Of a stretch of DNA of 41,473 nucleotides, positions 8,772 through 16,768 are shown piece by piece. The notes beneath the pieces are model-generated. The model worked only from the letters and a program-made list of their open reading frames with translations. It searched no databases and was not told where the DNA came from. How positions within the stretch are numbered: position 1 is the first letter of the stretch; each line of letters opens with the position of its first letter. Made by a program: the position numbers and the translations under genes. This DNA is from Bacillota bacterium. GTDB lineage: Bacteria; Bacillota; Sulfobacillia; Sulfobacillales; Sulfobacillaceae. The DNA is taken from the NCBI GenBank assembly GCA_021841025.1, contig JAKBWA010000037.1, positions 1 through 41,473 on the forward strand, given 5' to 3'.

Positions 8772-8987
8772 ATGAAATACCGTTCGTCGGTTGATCGCCT
8801 GATCGGCTCGGCGGGAGTGGTCATCACTATGATTCCGCCAGAGCGAACAGGTGCAGGAATCATTAAAGTGAATGGGCAGCAATGGTCGGCAGTCACGGAT
8901 TATCCCGAGCCGATTCCTGAGGGAAAGACAGTCTGGGTCAGTGCGCGCGACCATGTGACCTTAATCGTTGTGCCTGAGCCCGGGTAA
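8772..8987 (+). CDS. short NfeD-type OB-fold protein
   Basis: 71 residues. It has the core of the NfeD C-terminal OB fold: G-A-G-I-I-K-V-N-G-Q-Q-W-S-A followed by I-P-E-G-K-x-V-W-V and V-T-L-I-V. There is no protease or membrane domain, so this is the short form. ATG 8772 follows AGGTGA by five bases; GTG 8763 is in frame. The next gene encodes an SPFH/stomatin protein, the standard genetic partner of NfeD proteins, starting 13 bases later. The pair is thought to act in membrane microdomains or membrane quality control. Confidence 0.85.
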   Translation: MKYRSSVDRLIGSAGVVITMIPPERTGAGIIKVNGQQWSAVTDYPEPIPEGKTVWVSARDHVTLIVVPEPG

Positions 8988-9000
8988 GGGGGCATGTGCC

Positions 9001-9975
9001 GTGTTGGCATTTTTAATAGAAGTGGTTGTGATTCTTGCCTTAGTTGTGTTGGCGCTCCGTTCGGCCCTGCGCGTTGTGCCGCAGGGATCCATCGGAGTTA
9101 TTGAGCGTTTGGGGCGTTTTCATCATGAGGCAATGCCTGGTTTAGTGGTTAAATTTCCGCTTGTGGATAATCTGCGGTTTGTCAGCACCAAATCCGTGAC
9201 GGTAACGCTAGCGCCTGAGCCTGTGATCACCGCTGACAATGTCAGTCCGGTCATTGACGCGTATTTCTTGTACCAAGTCGTGGATGCCAAAAGTTATTTG
9301 TATGAGATTCAAAATCCAGAACTCGCGATCAAGAATATTGTTTCATCCACTTTGCGCTCTGAAGTGGGTCAGCGTAAATTGGCTGAGGTCATGACGCACC
9401 GCGAACAAATCAATGCGGCTTTGCGCAAGGAACTTGATGAAATCACCGGTCCCTGGGGTATTCGCATTGTTCAGGCCTCAATCCGCCAGGTGGATTTGAC
9501 AGATGAAATGCAAAAAGCCATGGAGGCCCAGAAAAAAGCTGATGCCAACAAGCTGGCGGCCATTGAACAGGCCCAGGGTCTTAAGGAAGCCAGTATTTTG
9601 GAGGCAGAAGGCGCGCGTCAGGCGGCGATAGCTCAAGCCGAAGGGGAACAAAAGGCGATGGTGTTGCGAGCGGATGGCGCCAAACAGTCCCGTATTTTGC
9701 AAGCGGAGGCGGAAGCTGTGGCTATTCGCCGGTTAGCCGAAGCCCAGGCTGATGCGACGCAAGTGGTAAATCGCGCGGTATTGGCCATGGGCGAAGATGA
9801 TTCCCACGCCTGGCACCAGGAAAAAATGGACGTGATTCTGCGGCTTAAGTCATTGGAAACTTTGGGTCAGGTCGGCCAGTCTTCTTCAACGAAATTGGTA
9901 TTGCCGGGCGAAGTTACGGGATTGGCTGGGCTATTTGAGGCGCTCAAGATGCAAAGTGCGCCAAAACAGGAGTGA
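9001..9975 (+). CDS. SPFH-domain (stomatin/paraslipin-like) membrane protein
   Basis: 324 residues. An N-terminal membrane anchor (residues 2-20) is followed by the SPFH/PHB domain (V-P-Q-G-x-x-G-V-I-E-R-L-G-R-F at about 24-38, continuing to ~175). Then comes an Ala/Glu/Gln-rich coiled coil (about 175-260) with repeats such as A-E-G-x-R-Q-A-A-I and A-E-G-E-Q-K-A. The GTG start at 9001 has AAGGGGG eight bases upstream. The upstream short NfeD gene makes this an NfeD/stomatin operon. Such proteins form large ring oligomers at membranes; the precise task here is unknown. Confidence 0.92.
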   Translation: MLAFLIEVVVILALVVLALRSALRVVPQGSIGVIERLGRFHHEAMPGLVVKFPLVDNLRFVSTKSVTVTLAPEPVITADNVSPVIDAYFLYQVVDAKSYLYEIQNPELAIKNIVSSTLRSEVGQRKLAEVMTHREQINAALRKELDEITGPWGIRIVQASIRQVDLTDEMQKAMEAQKKADANKLAAIEQAQGLKEASILEAEGARQAAIAQAEGEQKAMVLRADGAKQSRILQAEAEAVAIRRLAEAQADATQVVNRAVLAMGEDDSHAWHQEKMDVILRLKSLETLGQVGQSSSTKLVLPGEVTGLAGLFEALKMQSAPKQE

Positions 9976-10040
9976 AACGCGGCCGATTTTAAAAAGGGGG
10001 GGCTGTCGCATGACATGGCCCCTCATTTGGAAGGGGAAGG

Positions 10041-11510
10041 TCATCGGGACACGGCCTCAGAGTGCTTCAGAGCACCAGATGTTTCTTCGCCCCGAAGAGC
10101 AGATAAGACGGCCGAAGCCAAGGCCATAAGGGCCATAAATCCAAAAGCGAGGTCCAAACCATGGGTGAAGTGGTCGAGAGCGCCTGGGTTAACGGCGGCG
10201 GGCTGTCCCGAGAAGATGGCTAGCATGACAGGGGGAGGTACGGTGGCGGCCACCAAAGCCAGAACACTTCCTACTGAGAAGACATTGCCGGTATTGAGAA
10301 GCATGGTCCTGATTCCTGCGGCGACGCCGCGCTCTTGAGAATGAACACTTCCCATGATGGCACTCGTGTTCGGCGAATTGAAGAGACCGTTGCCGATTCC
10401 TGCCACTACGAGCCAAGCTGCAATGATGCTGTAGGGTGTGCTCAGAGAGACGCTAAAAGAAAAGCCTAAGAGGCTTACAGCCATTATGGCTGCACCTAAA
10501 GTGGCGAGTATCCGAGCTCCCATACGGTCGGCCAGCCACCCTGAAATAGGAGCCGTCACTCCCATCGCCACTGCCATAGGAATCACGGAAATGCCCGCTT
10601 GCAGTGCATTCTCGCCGCGGGCACCTTGAAAATAGAAAATGAACAAGAGGATGATCGCTCCTCGCCCCACGGCGATAAAGAAATTGGAGAGATTGCCCAT
10701 TGCAAACGCCCGGATGTGAAACAACTGCAACTTAAGCAAAGGGTGACTGACGACTCGCTCCCAGCGCAAAAACACAAACAGTCCCAAAACTCCCAACGTC
10801 AGAGCCGTGTAGACGACAGGCGAGGACCATCCCCGCACACCGCCCCACGTTATCGCGATGAGGATGCCTAACAGACTCAGCATATACGTAAAGTTGCCCC
10901 AGTAGTCGATGCTCTGATTGCGTTCAGGTTTGGTGATATCCCGAAGCTGGCGCCACGACCACAATGTTCCGAACACGCCGATGGGGACATTAAACCAAAA
11001 TACCCAGTGCCAGTTAACCCAGCTCACTAAGAGTCCACCTAAAATTGGTCCGGAAATTTGTCCCAGAGCAATAACGACGCTGTTGATTCCCAAAGCCAGA
11101 CCAAGCTGTTCACGGGGAAAGGCATCGGCTACGATCGCCGTCGCATTTCCCATGACCAAAGATCCGCCGATGGCTTGAATCGCACGGATAATGAGAAGTG
11201 TCTGCCCGTTGGGAGAGAACCCGGCGGCCAGGCTCGCGGCGGTAAACAGTGTAAAACCGGCGACGTACCACCTTTTGCGTCCATACATATCTGAAAATCG
11301 TCCGACCGTCAGAACCAGCACCGTTTGGGTAACCATATAAGCCAGCATGACCCAAATAGCCAGAAAAGATGACATGTGAAGCACACGGATAAGTGTGGGC
11401 AGGGCTACCAGGAGTGTCGTGCCATTCACTACGGCCATAAACATTCCCAAACTCGTGGCGGAAAGAGCCCACCATTTGTAGTTGGCCGGCATCGCGCCAC
11501 GTACAGCCAT
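10041..11510 (-). CDS. MFS multidrug transporter, DHA2 (14-TMS) family
   Basis: 489 residues with about 14 hydrophobic segments. Motif A is present as G-R-F-S-D-M-Y-G-R-K-R after helix 2, repeated in weaker form as G-W-L-A-D-R-M-G-A-R mid-protein. Motif C-like glycines lie in helix 5 (G-Q-I-S-G-P-I-L-G-G). It resembles EmrB/QacA-type proton-driven efflux pumps of the plasma membrane. ATG 11510 has GGGAGGG at ideal distance. The LysR regulator gene at 11653 is divergent, separated by 142 bases that contain dyad symmetries, so that regulator probably controls this pump. Inducer and substrate unknown. Confidence 0.9.
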   Translation of the reverse strand: MAVRGAMPANYKWWALSATSLGMFMAVVNGTTLLVALPTLIRVLHMSSFLAIWVMLAYMVTQTVLVLTVGRFSDMYGRKRWYVAGFTLFTAASLAAGFSPNGQTLLIIRAIQAIGGSLVMGNATAIVADAFPREQLGLALGINSVVIALGQISGPILGGLLVSWVNWHWVFWFNVPIGVFGTLWSWRQLRDITKPERNQSIDYWGNFTYMLSLLGILIAITWGGVRGWSSPVVYTALTLGVLGLFVFLRWERVVSHPLLKLQLFHIRAFAMGNLSNFFIAVGRGAIILLFIFYFQGARGENALQAGISVIPMAVAMGVTAPISGWLADRMGARILATLGAAIMAVSLLGFSFSVSLSTPYSIIAAWLVVAGIGNGLFNSPNTSAIMGSVHSQERGVAAGIRTMLLNTGNVFSVGSVLALVAATVPPPVMLAIFSGQPAAVNPGALDHFTHGLDLAFGFMALMALASAVLSALRGEETSGALKHSEAVSR

Positions 11511-11558
11511 TATTATCCCTCCCGATAGTTAAAATTTTATTACGGATCGCACGCTATC

Positions 11559-11596
11559 TTAATGACACTATCCATTAAAACTGTCCAGGAATGGAC
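11559..11596. promoter_or_regulatory. candidate LysR operator sites in divergent promoter region
   Basis: Two dyads sit between the efflux pump and LysR genes: TTAATG-N8-CATTAA (11559-11578) and GTCCA-GGAA-TGGAC (11583-11596). LysR-type regulators commonly bind interrupted palindromes in such divergent regions. Binding is inferred. Confidence 0.45.
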
Positions 11597-11652
11597 GACC
11601 AAGGCATTTTAGGGTATACATAGATATAGAAATAATTTATGAGGTCAAGTTT

Positions 11653-12549
11653 GTGGAAATTACCTTGCGACAACTGGCTTGTTTGGTGGCCGTGGCTGAC
11701 CACGGTTCAATTTCGGCTGCGGCTGAGGCCTTAGATGTCACTCAGCCAACCGTTACTCACCAGCTGAAACTCCTTGAGGATTTAATCGGGCACCGCCTGG
11801 TAGACCGCAGTGTGAGAGGCATCACGGTGCGCCCCGAAGGCCAACTGGTGGTGGACAGGGCCCGAGTCATCTTGCAACAGGTGACATCGCTTGGAGATGA
11901 TCTCGTGGATGTGCGCACGATTCATGGTGATGTTCGTTTGGGCATTATCCAAACCGCCTCGGCTGCGCACTTTCCTTTTGTTTATCGCCGGCTGATGACG
12001 CGTTATCCCGATGTTCGTCTCATCGTGACTGAAGCGAGGTCCATGGATTTGGTAGAAAAAGTCCGTCACGGAGATCTGGACTTAGCTGTTGTGACGCTGC
12101 CCATCTTCTATACGGATGTGCAGGTGGCTCCATTATGGCGTGAGGAACTGGTTCTGATTGACAATCCGTCTTCGCGTTCGCCAGATGAGGCCCTATCGAT
12201 CCGGCAATTGGACGGGTTGCCGTTTATTGGTCTGGATGTAGGGACGGGACTGCAAAGACATGTTTTAGAGCTATTTCACGAGTATGGCATCCAGCCGCGC
12301 CTCATTTTTCAAGCCACGAGTATTGCTACGGTTATTGGGTTTGTTGCGGCAGGACTAGGAATTTCGATTGTGCCCAATCAAACAGCCCGAGTCTACGCTG
12401 ATGTGGGGCAAATTGTGATTCGGCATTTAAATCCGACGGCCTTTCGGCAGCTGGCTTTGATTTATCGGCCTTTGGATACTATGCCTAGTGCGGTGCGGGT
12501 TATTGTCCGCACCTTTATCAATCAAGCCAGACGCTTTCCCAGGGGATAA
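11653..12549 (+). CDS. LysR-type transcriptional regulator
   Basis: 298 residues. The N-terminal winged helix-turn-helix (residues 1-60) has the typical L-R-Q-L-A-C-L-V-A-V-A-D-H-G-S-I-S-A-A-A start and T-Q-P-T-V-T-H-Q recognition helix. A periplasmic-binding-like effector domain spans about 90-295. GTG start at 11653 with GAGGT upstream. Divergent orientation to the DHA2 pump suggests local control of that gene plus autoregulation. Effector unknown. Confidence 0.92.
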   Translation: MEITLRQLACLVAVADHGSISAAAEALDVTQPTVTHQLKLLEDLIGHRLVDRSVRGITVRPEGQLVVDRARVILQQVTSLGDDLVDVRTIHGDVRLGIIQTASAAHFPFVYRRLMTRYPDVRLIVTEARSMDLVEKVRHGDLDLAVVTLPIFYTDVQVAPLWREELVLIDNPSSRSPDEALSIRQLDGLPFIGLDVGTGLQRHVLELFHEYGIQPRLIFQATSIATVIGFVAAGLGISIVPNQTARVYADVGQIVIRHLNPTAFRQLALIYRPLDTMPSAVRVIVRTFINQARRFPRG

Positions 12550-12615
12550 ATCGAGGCCAGATATCCTCGGAGAATATGGGGCACTTCCGAAAACAGTATA
12601 GGACGGGGGCTTGGT

Positions 12616-12630
12616 CAAGTGACTCACTTG
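12616..12630. promoter_or_regulatory. 15-base perfect palindrome, possible operator
   Basis: CAAGTGA-C-TCACTTG is a perfect dyad about 200 bases upstream of the ferredoxin-NADP reductase gene, in the 281-base gap after the LysR gene. A protein-binding site is possible. I see no clear promoter elements fixed to it. Confidence 0.35.
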
Positions 12631-12830
12631 GGTGTATGGAAATAGGTACCGGTTGCGAGATCTCGGGATATTCAAAGTGTAGCCATACCCCTTGCCAATC
12701 AAAAGATGATCAGATAAATTTAAAAGCCAAAGCGTTGCATTTTATTTATGGGGGTTATCCGTTCCCGGCAAATGATCCCAAAAATTCCTGAGAAAGAGAT
12801 AAAAGAATTTACTGGGCTGACGAGATGTGA

Positions 12831-13835
12831 TTGGAGGCGGTGTTTACGGAAGTATTTGATGTGACAATCGTCGGCGGGGGACCGGTTGGTCTATTTGGAG
12901 CAACCTTGGCCAGTCTGCACGGCATGAAAGTCAAGATTATTGAAAGTTTGCCGGAACTAGGGGGACAATTGTACGCCCTGTATCCCGAGAAACCTGTTTA
13001 TGATGTGGCGGGATTTCCTGAAGTTCGGGCCAAAGATTTGGCCCTTAGCCTCATTGCCCAGATGGACCGCTTGCACCCGACAGTGGTCCTAAAAGAGTCT
13101 GTGGAATCTGTAGAAAATTTAGAGGATGGAACGTTTGTTTTGCGCACCACTGGCGGGGAGCATTATTCGCGAACAATTTTACTGGCCGTGGGGATTGGTT
13201 CCTTTACTCCTCGACGGTTGCCGGCTCAACAAGCTGAGCTATTTGAAGGAAAAGGGTTGCATTATTTTGTGCCGCCTCTGGAAACTTTCACAGATCAGCA
13301 TGTCTTAGTGGTGGGTGGAGGCGATACGGCAGTAGATTGGGCTTTGGCCGTATCCAAAAAAGCTCACAAGGTGAGTATTGTTCATCGGCGCAATGAATTT
13401 AGAGCTCAAGAAGATAGTGTCAGACAGTTGTTTGACACGCCCAATATTGTTGTGATTACACCGGCAGAAGTAGAGGAAATTTTCGGTCATCAACAAGTGA
13501 CAGGCGTACGGGTTAAGCATCATGAGACGGGCGGAACAGAATTAGCTGTCGATGCGATTATCGGGGGATTGGGATTTCATCCCAATCTGGGAGCGGTAAA
13601 ATCTTGGGGGATTGAATTCAAGGGCTCGACGATAAAAGTCTCGTTGGATTCTATGCTGACAAGCCGTGAGGGAATTTGGGCAGTAGGCGATGCCGTCTAT
13701 TATCCGGGCAAGGTCAAATTGATTGCTACGGGTTTTGGCGAAGTGGGTATTGCCGTTGCACAGATCCGTTCCTACCTCCATCCGGGCGTGACAGGACTTC
13801 CCCACAGTACGACATTAAAGAACAAACAGCACTAA
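12831..13835 (+). CDS. ferredoxin-NADP(+) reductase, thioredoxin-reductase-like type 2
   Basis: 334 residues with two Rossmann motifs: FAD-binding G-G-G-P-V-G-L-F-G-A near residue 15 and NADPH-binding G-G-G-D-T-A-V-D-W-A near residue 162. The C-terminal A-V-G-D-A-V-Y-Y-P-G-K FAD motif is present. The C-x-x-C redox pair of thioredoxin reductase is absent, which identifies a YumC-type flavoprotein that shuttles electrons between NADPH and ferredoxin. Candidate starts are TTG 12831 and GTG 12840; GGAGG at 12833-12837 is too close for GTG and inside the ORF for TTG, so the start is unsettled. The 7Fe ferredoxin at 16.4 kb is a plausible partner. Confidence 0.9.
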   Translation: MEAVFTEVFDVTIVGGGPVGLFGATLASLHGMKVKIIESLPELGGQLYALYPEKPVYDVAGFPEVRAKDLALSLIAQMDRLHPTVVLKESVESVENLEDGTFVLRTTGGEHYSRTILLAVGIGSFTPRRLPAQQAELFEGKGLHYFVPPLETFTDQHVLVVGGGDTAVDWALAVSKKAHKVSIVHRRNEFRAQEDSVRQLFDTPNIVVITPAEVEEIFGHQQVTGVRVKHHETGGTELAVDAIIGGLGFHPNLGAVKSWGIEFKGSTIKVSLDSMLTSREGIWAVGDAVYYPGKVKLIATGFGEVGIAVAQIRSYLHPGVTGLPHSTTLKNKQH

Positions 13836-13954
13836 TTGATTTCGAGTGTATGCGAGGCTTAGGTGCGTGGATGTGTTTTGGTCATGGTACCTATCCCCCG
13901 TATCTTTTTGTGATTTTGGGGGGAACGGGGGAATGATTTTTTCAAGGGACGTGG

Positions 13955-14128
13955 GTGGCATTTACCGGATTGCTCTTGTGTGTGATTGCCGCCTGGTCAC
14001 TCCAGAAGCCTTTCAATCTGTTCAATTACCGGCGGCGAAACTGCTTGGGGACCTTAGCATTACAAAATCATGGCCCGTTATTGGCAGCAATGGCGGGTAC
14101 CATGGTTTTAGTGGAGGGTCGTGTATAA
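13955..14128 (+). CDS. possible 57-residue membrane protein
   Basis: GTG 13955 is preceded by AAGGGA at a five-base spacing and opens a 57-codon frame ending in TAA 14126-14128. The peptide has an N-terminal hydrophobic helix (F-T-G-L-L-L-C-V-I-A-A-W), a basic turn with three consecutive arginines, and a second hydrophobic helix (L-L-A-A-M-A-G-T-M-V-L-V). That is a plausible helical hairpin with positive-inside turn. A longer overlapping frame (13846-14250) looks random. Not recognised; could be a chance ORF. Confidence 0.35.
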   Translation: MAFTGLLLCVIAAWSLQKPFNLFNYRRRNCLGTLALQNHGPLLAAMAGTMVLVEGRV

Positions 14129-14338
14129 TTGTGCCTGGTTCCACTGTGAATATTCTGAGCTGGCGGGATTCCTCAATCTCTGTCGATGGATGTCGGGTTG
14201 GAAAGAAGAGACGGGCGACAACAGGATATTTCCGGGAGGAATCGGCATAAAGAGCTATACTTCCCGAGTGATATGGTCCATAATGCGTAAGGGTTCCCTT
14301 GAAGCGCAATTTTAACGATAGGGGGAGAGGATGGTCTT

Positions 14339-14536
14339 ATGATTATTCCCTTTAAATATCGAGTGGATGTTCCGATAGCCAATAACCTTGCGAATAAGCT
14401 GGCGCATTACGCCCAGGATATGCACACCAACGAGGAAGCCGTGATTGTTGAAGCCTTAAGAGTGTATTTGGAATCAGACCAGTTCCGGTTGACTCAAGCC
14501 CCGACGGTGACTTCTAGCCAGATTCCCCGAAAATAG
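14339..14536 (+). CDS. small ribbon-helix-helix-like protein
   Basis: 65 residues; ATG 14339 follows a GGGGGAGAGGA site. An N-terminal basic strand (F-K-Y-R-V-D-V) is followed by two helices with the pattern L-A-H-Y-A-Q-D and E-E-A-V-I-V-E-A-L-R-V-Y-L-E, as in Arc/CopG-type DNA-binding or antitoxin proteins. No toxin gene sits next to it. A small transcriptional regulator is the most likely role, inferred from fold pattern alone. Confidence 0.55.
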   Translation: MIIPFKYRVDVPIANNLANKLAHYAQDMHTNEEAVIVEALRVYLESDQFRLTQAPTVTSSQIPRK

Positions 14537-15151
14537 CCTCCGGGTACTGGCATTTATGTCCTAAGAATTCGTGTTCAAACCATAGACCGTCTCACATGAG
14601 ACTCCCGAACAAACTCTGTGGCCAATTGTCAGGGGATAGGTATTTTTGGTGTTTCAGCTCCTTTAAAAGAACACACGAAAGTTTCGCCCCAAAACCCCAC
14701 CCATGGCAGATCTCACAAGAGGATTTACATAGGGCTTTTTTGCGATCAGAGTCCTAAGGGTTTGTCTTCTTTCCCTCAATCCCATGGCATGAATCATCAG
14801 CCCACAAAGTGGGCCCAAACCAGACATATTGTCCTTGCCGTAAAGAGAGTTGGCTCAGGCAAGGACTCATGCCTGAGGTCGCCACGGAGGAGAATCTGTG
14901 GTTAATCTTTCATATGGCCCATAAACCACCACGCCTGGAAAGCCAAGCAATTACGCCGTTTTTGCTCTATGGTTGCTCTTCTCGTCACATGATGTCGTGC
15001 GTGTCCACTCCCTTAAGGATCCCTGAAGTTTAAGGGATTAGGGTAGATCTTCGGAACATGAAGTTGTTAGCATATGATGTGTGGTGGCCACCACGTTTGC
15101 CCAGACGCTCAATCCTCACGAAGACATTGGGGGAATGAAGGAGGGTAACGT
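14537..15151. other. non-coding interval with mutually exclusive inverted repeats
   Basis: No convincing gene in 615 bases. It contains GTCCTTGCC (14831-14839) pairing with GGCAAGGAC (14858-14866), and CTCAGGCA (14854-14861) pairing with TGCCTGAG (14870-14877). The shared GGCA makes the two stems exclusive. Nearer the acyltransferase gene, CCCTTAA (15010-15016) pairs with TTAAGGG (15030-15036) and competes with ATCCCT/AGGGAT (15019-15024 with 15033-15038). No T-run follows any stem, so these are not simple terminators. Confidence 0.55.
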
Positions 15152-16312
15152 GTGAGGGAGGACAGGAACGGTCGGAAATCAACGGCGCCTCCAAGGTTTA
15201 AGCGGCTCGATGCTCTGCGAGGGCTCGCAGTGTTGTGTGTTATCGTGTTTCATGCGTGGATTATCCGGTCTTTTCAAGGGCCGTGGTGGATGCGTTTTGT
15301 CTATCAAGGCTTTCAAGGAGTGGGATTATTTTACATCATTTCGGCACTCACTCTGGTATTAAGCTGGCAACACCGTTCGGATACGGATGCCGAACCGGAA
15401 AAAGCATTTTGGGCTAGACGGTTTTTTCGCATAGCCCCGCTATTTTATTTAATGTTGCTTATTGCGGCCTTATTGACTGTAGGAGACGGAACAGTAGTGC
15501 CTCCCAGCATGCGCGGACACATTTTTACTTGGCCTAATTTGCTAGCCCACCTGACATTTGTCTTTGGATGGTTTCCGTGGTACCAGAATTCATGGATAGG
15601 TGTCGAGTGGTCCATCGGCGTAGAGATGACCTTTTATGCGTTTTTTCCCCTGCTTATGCGGCGGATATATCCCAAGGCATCGCCCTGGTTCTTCGTTCTC
15701 TGGGGTTACGGTATGAGTTTAATATGGCCGCATTTGCTGCAATATGTCTTTGGACCGTGGCCAAAGTGGGAACGGCCATATTTGTTTTGGAGTTTTCCGA
15801 CGCAATCGATATGGTTTGCGGCGGGGATTGCCATAGCCAAATTTGACCACCGTCCCACCTTTCGGGGATGGGGAATATTATGGCTGTTGTGGGCTGTGTT
15901 TCTTGGATGGCATCAATGGCCTGTGTTGATGTCCAATGCTATATGGGTTATTCCCAATTATATTCTGGTGTGGCTCACATGGCATGATCATTTCAGTATA
16001 TCGTGGCTCACGCATAACAAAATATTGCAGTATTTCGGCACTCGGAGTTACAGCTTATATCTCACGCACTGGCTGATTTTGGGATTGATAACAAATGTCG
16101 CTTGGGCCAATCCGCACAATCTCACCTCATTTTTCATGCGGTTGGGTGCAGACTTGGGATTAAGTCTTATCGTGAGTGAACTAAGTTACCGATATATTGA
16201 ACAGCCAGGAATTCGTTGGGGCAAAAGAGTGATTGATTATTTGCATTGGGGACAGAAGCCTCAGAAAAAGAATCCGTGGTCTTCGAGGGAGCGCGCTTTA
16301 TCGTATAAATAA
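15152..16312 (+). CDS. acyltransferase-3 family membrane protein (OafA/YrhL-like)
   Basis: 386 residues with about ten transmembrane segments. The N-terminal signature R-L-D-A-L-R-G-L-A-V-L with a following F-H-A-W (the conserved catalytic-type histidine, near residue 37) is the acyltransferase-3 hallmark. The family transfers acyl groups, often acetyl, to extracytoplasmic sugars such as exopolysaccharide, peptidoglycan or teichoic acids. GTG 15152 has AAGGAGGG at good spacing. It is monocistronic, preceded by a structured 615-base gap and closed by a bidirectional terminator shared with the ferredoxin gene. Acceptor unknown. Confidence 0.9.
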   Translation: MREDRNGRKSTAPPRFKRLDALRGLAVLCVIVFHAWIIRSFQGPWWMRFVYQGFQGVGLFYIISALTLVLSWQHRSDTDAEPEKAFWARRFFRIAPLFYLMLLIAALLTVGDGTVVPPSMRGHIFTWPNLLAHLTFVFGWFPWYQNSWIGVEWSIGVEMTFYAFFPLLMRRIYPKASPWFFVLWGYGMSLIWPHLLQYVFGPWPKWERPYLFWSFPTQSIWFAAGIAIAKFDHRPTFRGWGILWLLWAVFLGWHQWPVLMSNAIWVIPNYILVWLTWHDHFSISWLTHNKILQYFGTRSYSLYLTHWLILGLITNVAWANPHNLTSFFMRLGADLGLSLIVSELSYRYIEQPGIRWGKRVIDYLHWGQKPQKKNPWSSRERALSYK

Positions 16313-16354
16313 AAAAACGGATTGGATGGGAAAATCCCACCCAATCTGTTTTTT
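16311..16354. terminator. bidirectional terminator between acyltransferase and ferredoxin
   Basis: GATTGG (16320-16325) and TGGGA (16327-16331) pair with TCCCA (16335-16339) and CCAATC (16341-16346). The stem is flanked by seven A on the left and a T-run on the right, so it can stop both convergent transcripts. Confidence 0.9.
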
Positions 16355-16369
16355 ATTGGTTGTTCAGGG

Positions 16370-16639
16370 TTATTTACGATAGTAGGCCGCATTGATCTCA
16401 ATATACTTTTGATCTTCGGGCGCCAGATCTTCTTCCATAAAGATTGCACCAACAGGACATTCAGGCACACAGGCCCCACAATCTATACAAACGTCCGGAT
16501 CGATGTAGAGCTGAGGAGTCGCTTCGAAGGCCTCATCGCCGTCCAGGCTTTGAGCAGGGTGAATGCAGTCCACGGGGCACACCTCGACACAGCTTTGGTC
16601 TTTGGTGTCCTGGCATAACCCGGTAATTACATGGGCCAT
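16370..16639 (-). CDS. 7Fe ferredoxin (3Fe-4S + 4Fe-4S)
   Basis: 89 residues from the ATG at 16639, which has GGAGGG five bases upstream; an upstream in-frame extension has no ribosome site. The first cluster motif is C-x7-C-x3-C-P (C-Q-D-T-K-D-Q-S-C-V-E-V-C-P), matching the 3Fe-4S site of FdxA-type ferredoxins. The second is C-I-D-C-G-A-C-V-P-E-C-P, a 4Fe-4S site. It is a soluble low-potential electron carrier. The nearby FNR (12.8 kb) is a probable redox partner; the thioredoxin reductase gene lies upstream on the same strand. It probably has its own promoter within 16660-16710. Confidence 0.95.
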   Translation of the reverse strand: MAHVITGLCQDTKDQSCVEVCPVDCIHPAQSLDGDEAFEATPQLYIDPDVCIDCGACVPECPVGAIFMEEDLAPEDQKYIEINAAYYRK

Positions 16640-16659
16640 ATGTTCCCTCCTTAACATTC

Positions 16660-16707
16660 TTGACACACTATCCCCTCTATATTGACGGATCTATTAGGGT
16701 GTGTCAA
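16660..16707 (-). promoter_or_regulatory. ferredoxin promoter with 9-base inverted repeat
   Basis: TTGACACAC (16660-16668) and GTGTGTCAA (16699-16707) are perfect inverted repeats 30 bases apart. Read on the minus strand the right arm supplies a consensus TTGACA -35, followed after 17 bases by CAATAT as a plausible -10. The second arm lies between the promoter and the ribosome site. Regulation is inferred. Confidence 0.5.
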
Positions 16708-16768
16708 ACACAATTTGGGCACAAGAAACCCTGCAGTTTATGCAGAAAGGCTGATGATTTTAACAAGA

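Noticed and set aside
10010-10129. 39-codon ORF with an AGGGGGG site at a good distance, between the SPFH gene and the pump gene
   Set aside because: Most of it lies antisense to the C terminus of the DHA2 pump and the peptide is Arg/Pro-rich without pattern; not enough support.
14618-15033. Open frames in the interval before the acyltransferase gene
   Set aside because: Several short frames on both strands read as random and lack ribosome sites; the inverted repeats explain the region better.
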